Shown here one piece after another: positions 60,467 to 64,000 of a DNA stretch of 64,000 bases. The notes beneath the pieces were generated by a model that saw only the letters and a list, made by a program, of their open reading frames with translations, was not told the origin of the DNA and ran no database searches. How positions within the stretch are numbered: the first letter of the stretch is position 1; each line of letters begins with the position of its first letter. Where the stretch lies: contig JBAXPR010000007.1 of assembly GCA_037132135.1 (NCBI GenBank), positions 1 through 64,000 on the forward strand, given 5' to 3'. Source of the DNA: BOG-933 sp037132135. Its GTDB lineage: Bacteria > Pseudomonadota > Alphaproteobacteria > Azospirillales > Azospirillaceae. Position numbers and translations under genes: made by a program.

Positions 60467-61363
60467 TCAGAACACCGAATGCCAGAGCCGTCCCAACATC
60501 GAACGGCCACCGTCGGGTTCCTCCCCGGCGGCTTCGGCATCGACCCGGACCGGCTTGACTCCGGCGTTGACCAGCAGATCGTAGCTGTCCTCGTACCACG
60601 GGCTGCCGGGGAAGTTGTGGCCGAGCACCGCCGCGGTCTGGCGCGCCTCGTTGGTCAGCCCGACCGAGAGATAGGCCTCGATCAGCCGGTGCAGCGCCTC
60701 GGCGGTGTGGCTGGTGGTCTGGAACTCATCGACAACCTTACGAAAGCGGCCGATCGCGGCCATGTAATTCTGCTGCCTGAGGTAAAAGCGGCCAATCTCC
60801 ATTTCCTTGCCGGCCAGATGGTCGACGGTGAGATCAATCTTGAGCTTGGCGTCGCGCGCGTATTCGCTTTCGGGGAACCGGCGCACCACTTCCTTCAGAA
60901 TTTCGAGGGCCTGATTGGTGATCTTCTGGTCCCGGCCGACATCGGTGATCTGCTCGTAATAGCAGAGTCCCTTGAGGTAATAGGCGTAGCCGACCTGATC
61001 GGAACCGGGATGAAGCTGGATGTAGCGGTCGAGGGCCAGAATCGCGTCGTCGAACTTGAGGCTCTCATAGTGGGCGAACGCCGACATCAGCTGAGCCCGG
61101 GTCGCCCACTGGGAATAGGGGTGCTGGCGCTCGACCTCGTCGAACAGCTTGGCCGCCTTCTTGTATTCCTTCTCGTCCATCGCCTGGGTGGCTTCGGCGT
61201 AGATCTGCTCGGGCGGCCGTTCGACATAGGGCACATCCTCCCTGGACGAAGAGGAGGAACAGCCGGCAAGCCCGAAGGCCAGCAGGGGCGCCGCCACCAA
61301 GGCCACGGCCACAGAGAGGCGGAAAGCCGGAAACCTCGAGGTGGGACGCGGAGAACGGGGCAT
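60467..61363 (-). CDS. bamD: Outer membrane assembly lipoprotein BamD
   Basis: The 298-residue lipoprotein starts with a signal peptide ending in the lipobox LAGC (LLAFGLAGCSSSSS), followed by TPR repeats with DEVERQHPYSQWATRAQLM, DRYIQLHPGSDQVGYAYYLKGLCYYE and RRFPESEYARDAKLK. It is an essential part of the BAM complex that inserts outer-membrane proteins. ATG 61363 is chosen for the signal peptide. In many alphaproteobacteria it follows lpxC; here it forms a separate bamD-recN unit. Confidence 0.94.
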   Translation of the reverse strand: MPRSPRPTSRFPAFRLSVAVALVAAPLLAFGLAGCSSSSSREDVPYVERPPEQIYAEATQAMDEKEYKKAAKLFDEVERQHPYSQWATRAQLMSAFAHYESLKFDDAILALDRYIQLHPGSDQVGYAYYLKGLCYYEQITDVGRDQKITNQALEILKEVVRRFPESEYARDAKLKIDLTVDHLAGKEMEIGRFYLRQQNYMAAIGRFRKVVDEFQTTSHTAEALHRLIEAYLSVGLTNEARQTAAVLGHNFPGSPWYEDSYDLLVNAGVKPVRVDAEAAGEEPDGGRSMLGRLWHSVF

Positions 61364-61400
61364 GGCGAACCGGAGCTGGAAGGGGGGCGGGCCGGCTTCC

Positions 61401-61430
61401 TTATTACACGGCGGCACCGGGCCAGCACAA
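61401..61430 (-). promoter_or_regulatory. Candidate bamD promoter
   Basis: On the minus strand TTGTGC (61425-61430) is 18 bases from TAATAA (61401-61406). The match is modest, but it is the best candidate in the 92-base gap upstream of bamD. Confidence 0.3.
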
Positions 61431-61455
61431 GGCGCATGAGGCCCGGGCCACCCTC

Positions 61456-63531
61456 TCATCCGGTGTTCCAGTCCGAAAGAAAGCGCTCCAGGGCGGCAAA
61501 CGGCACCGGCCGGCTGAAGTGATAGCCCTGGGCGAGATCACAGTCCCGGTCACGAATGATCTCGAGCTGGGCCTGGGTCTCCACACCTTCGGCGATCACC
61601 TCCAGGTCCAGGCCGTGGGCCATGGCGATGATGGTCTCGACCAGCCGGGTGGAATGGTCGTTGCTCTCGACCTCGCAAATGAACGAGCGGTCGATCTTGA
61701 GAGTGTCGAAGGGATAGCGCTGAAGATAGCTGAGAGAGGAATAGCCGGTGCCGAAATCGTCGATCGACAGCCGCACCCCGAGTGCGTTGAGGGCGTCGAG
61801 GGTGCGGACGCTCTCGCAACTGTCGTCCATCAGCACGCTTTCGGTCAGCTCCAGTTCGAGGCGGGTGGAGTCGAGGCCGGTGTCGCCGAGCACGCGGGCG
61901 ACGGTGGCGCCGAAATCACCCGAGCGGATCTGCCGCGGCGAGACGTTGACCGCCACCCGCAGCGGCGGCCCGCCCGCGGCGTCGAGGCGGCAGAGGTCGG
62001 CGCAAGCCGAGGCCAGCACCCATTCGCCGATCGGGACGATCAGCCCGGTGTCCTCGGCGATCGGGATGAACTGGCCGGGCGGCAGCAACTCGCCATCGGC
62101 GCGCTGCCAGCGCAGCAGGGCCTCGATCGCCCGCGCCTTGCCGGTGCCGAGATCAATGATCGGCTGGTAATGGAGCCGCATCTCGCCGCGGCCGAGAGCG
62201 CCGCGAAGCGCGGTTTCGATCTGGAGCCGCTCCTGAACCTTCTGGTTGATGCTGCTGGTGAAGAAGCGGAACTGATTGCGCCCGCGCTCCTTGGCCTGAC
62301 CGACGGCCAGATCGGCGTTGCGCAGCAGCACCTGCCGGTTGTCGCCATCGGCGGGGGCCAGCGAAATGCCGACGCTGGCGGTGACGAACACCTCCTGATC
62401 ATTGATCCGGAACGGCTGGCTGAACGCCTCAAGCACCCGCTGAGCGACCTTCTCGGCCGCCCGGCCCGACTTGACGCCGGGCAGGATGATCGCGAATTCG
62501 TCGCTGCCGAGCCGGGCCACGGTGTCGCCCTCGTGAACGCTGGCGACCAGGCGGGCGCCGGCGGCGCGCAGCAGTTCGTCGCCGGCGGTGTGACCGAAAA
62601 TGTCGTTGACCGTCTTGAAGCGGTCGAGATCGACGTAGAGCAGCGCGGTGGAAAGGGCGTGGCGGTGGGCCAGCGAAATGCTCTGGTGCAGACGGTCGAG
62701 CATCAGCACCCGGTTGGGCAGGCCGGTGACGTCGTCGTAATTGGCCTGACGCAGCAGCCGCTCCTCGAAGGCCCGGCGGGCGGTGATGTCCTCCTTGACC
62801 ACCACGAAGTGGCTGAGGTTTCCGGCCTGATCCTTGAGCGGCGCGATGGTGGCGTATTCCCAGAAGACCTGCCCGTCCTTGCGCCGGTTGCAGAATTCGC
62901 CCCGCCACTCCCGGCCGGCGCCGATGGTCTCCCAGAGCGCACTCAGCATCTGGGCGCTGACATGCTCCGAGGCGAGGAAGGTGAACAGGCGGCCCCGGCT
63001 CTCCTCGAGGCCGTAACCCGAGACCTGCTCGAACTTCGGGTTGACGTAGCTGATCCGGCCCTCGCGGTCGGCGACCACCACCGAAACCGGGCTCTGCTCC
63101 ACCGCCAGCGACAGCAGCCGCACCAGTTGCTCGGCGCTGTGGCGGCGGCGGCGGGTCTCCGACTCGCGCAGCTCGCGCTCAATCGCCGGGACCAGCCGGG
63201 CCAGCGAGTCCTTGTTGAGAAAATCGTGAGCGCCCCGCTTGAGCAGACTGATGACATCCTCGGCCTGCACCACTCCGGAGAGGATGATGAAGGGCAGATC
63301 GCGCCCGGACTGCTGCAAGGTCGCGAGCGCCGCCTCGGCGCTGAAGCGCGGCATATGATAGTCGCTGAGAACGACGTCCCACTCGCCCTCGGCCAGCGCC
63401 GCCCGCATCGCCGGCCCGGTGTCGACGCGGGTGCACACCGGCTGATAGCCGTCGCGGCTGATCGCCCGCAGCAGCAGCAGCGCGTCGTCTTCGGAATCCT
63501 CCACCAGGAGGATACGCAACGGTTTCGCCAT
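61456..63531 (-). CDS. Response regulator with REC-PAS-GGDEF-EAL architecture
   Basis: The 691-residue protein has a receiver domain (ILLVEDSEDD, phospho-acceptor Asp57 in VVLSDYHMP), a PAS domain (residues about 135-255, GRISYVNPKFEQVSGYG), a cyclase domain whose signature reads RLGSDEF instead of RxGGDEF, and an EAL domain with EALLRW, VNVSPRQI and DDFGTGYSSL intact. The EAL half should degrade cyclic di-GMP; the cyclase half may be inactive or regulatory. The gene follows the histidine kinase by 3 bases, so phosphorylation by that kinase is likely. Confidence 0.9.
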   Translation of the reverse strand: MAKPLRILLVEDSEDDALLLLRAISRDGYQPVCTRVDTGPAMRAALAEGEWDVVLSDYHMPRFSAEAALATLQQSGRDLPFIILSGVVQAEDVISLLKRGAHDFLNKDSLARLVPAIERELRESETRRRRHSAEQLVRLLSLAVEQSPVSVVVADREGRISYVNPKFEQVSGYGLEESRGRLFTFLASEHVSAQMLSALWETIGAGREWRGEFCNRRKDGQVFWEYATIAPLKDQAGNLSHFVVVKEDITARRAFEERLLRQANYDDVTGLPNRVLMLDRLHQSISLAHRHALSTALLYVDLDRFKTVNDIFGHTAGDELLRAAGARLVASVHEGDTVARLGSDEFAIILPGVKSGRAAEKVAQRVLEAFSQPFRINDQEVFVTASVGISLAPADGDNRQVLLRNADLAVGQAKERGRNQFRFFTSSINQKVQERLQIETALRGALGRGEMRLHYQPIIDLGTGKARAIEALLRWQRADGELLPPGQFIPIAEDTGLIVPIGEWVLASACADLCRLDAAGGPPLRVAVNVSPRQIRSGDFGATVARVLGDTGLDSTRLELELTESVLMDDSCESVRTLDALNALGVRLSIDDFGTGYSSLSYLQRYPFDTLKIDRSFICEVESNDHSTRLVETIIAMAHGLDLEVIAEGVETQAQLEIIRDRDCDLAQGYHFSRPVPFAALERFLSDWNTG

Positions 63532-63534
63532 AGA

Positions 63535-64000
63535 TCACGCGTCCCCGGCCGGGAGAGTGAAGAAAAAGGTCGCACCGGCTCCGACCTCCGCCTCGGCCCG
63601 GATAGCGCCGCCATGGCGGGCGATGATCCGGTGCACCGTGGCAAGGCCGATCCCCGAGCCTTCATAGTCCTCAGGGGCATGTAGGCGCTGAAAGGGAGAA
63701 AACAACCGTCCGGCAAACGCCATGTCGAATCCGGCGCCATTGTCGCGAACGAAGAATTCGCCGCCGCCGCCGTCCGCCCCCGCGCTCCGGCCGATCAGGA
63801 CCATCGGCGCCGGTGCATCACGGGTATATTTCCAGGCGTTGTCGAGCAGATTCTCCAGCACCAGCCTGATCAGCCGGCGATCGGCGGTCGCGCCGAGGCC
63901 GGGCTCGATGGTCACCGCCACCTTGCGCCCGGGCTCCTTTTCACGCAGGCGGGTCACCACAGCGGCGGCCATCAGCGAAAGATCGACCGGTTCCAGGGTC
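63535..64000 (-). CDS. Sensor histidine kinase, C-terminal ATPase part (5' partial)
   Basis: Only the last 154 codons are present; the frame is open to the right window edge, with TLEPVDLSLMAAAV continuing upstream of the first Met. The ATPase domain shows the N-box LVLENLLDNAWKYT, FFVRDNGAGFDM, the phytochrome-like FSPFQRLHAPEDYEGSGIGLATV and a GATFFFTLP end. The F-box and G2 pattern resembles phytochrome-type kinases, which often pair with receiver proteins like the next gene. The sensor region lies outside the window. Confidence 0.88.
   Translation of the reverse strand, partial: TLEPVDLSLMAAAVVTRLREKEPGRKVAVTIEPGLGATADRRLIRLVLENLLDNAWKYTRDAPAPMVLIGRSAGADGGGGEFFVRDNGAGFDMAFAGRLFSPFQRLHAPEDYEGSGIGLATVHRIIARHGGAIRAEAEVGAGATFFFTLPAGDA

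Overview
The window is about 64 kb of GC-rich DNA (roughly 65-70% by eye) from an alphaproteobacterium. Gene content and order suggest a Rhodospirillales-type organism: the mraZ-to-ftsZ cell-wall/division cluster next to rnpB, the ppdK-glyS-glyQ block, an N-type ATPase operon, and CtrA-like boxes. This assignment is inferred from gene families and synteny; no 16S or other marker search was possible. I see no phage, insertion sequence, CRISPR array or tRNA.

Layout. 1-182: 3' end of a membrane pyrophosphatase (hppA) and its terminator. 270-12650: a split set of peptide-modification genes (a circularly permuted ATP-grasp/alpha-E fusion, a transglutaminase, and a large transglutaminase-DUF2126 protein). 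It is interrupted by a Nudix hydrolase, an HPt/pseudo-receiver protein, a PadR-like regulator, an inositol-monophosphatase family enzyme and two tandem paralogues of a family I do not recognise. 12700-16253: a PAP2 phosphatase, prmA, and a divergent histidine kinase/LuxR-type regulator pair. 16254-16840: a non-coding stretch rich in hairpins. 16841-24280: ppdK, glyS, a small protein that probably starts at CTG, glyQ, an alpha/beta hydrolase and a small zinc-ribbon membrane protein.

24333-32150: an N-type ATPase operon (atpD-C-Q-R-B-E-F-A-G) on the minus strand. Two intrusions sit inside it: a low-GC DUF6338 gene with two in-frame stops plus a small coupled ORF between atpD and atpC, and a decayed RelE-type toxin remnant between atpF and atpA. 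32410-53093: a small membrane protein, lpxC, and the complete division and cell-wall cluster read leftward from mraZ through rsmH, ftsL, ftsI, murE, murF, mraY, murD, ftsW, murG, murC, murB, ddl, ftsQ and ftsA to ftsZ. Most of these genes overlap by 4 bases (ATGA). The mraZ promoter carries four TGGGN-type repeats at exact 10-bp spacing, as expected for MraZ autoregulation, and CtrA-type boxes lie upstream of mraZ and lpxC.

53566-64000: rnpB, a propionyl-CoA-synthetase-like enzyme with a strong terminator, a chemoreceptor, queC, recN, bamD, a REC-PAS-GGDEF-EAL regulator, and the C-terminal part of a histidine kinase cut by the window edge. The bamD-recN pair, which commonly follows lpxC in alphaproteobacteria, is here on the far side of the cell-wall cluster.
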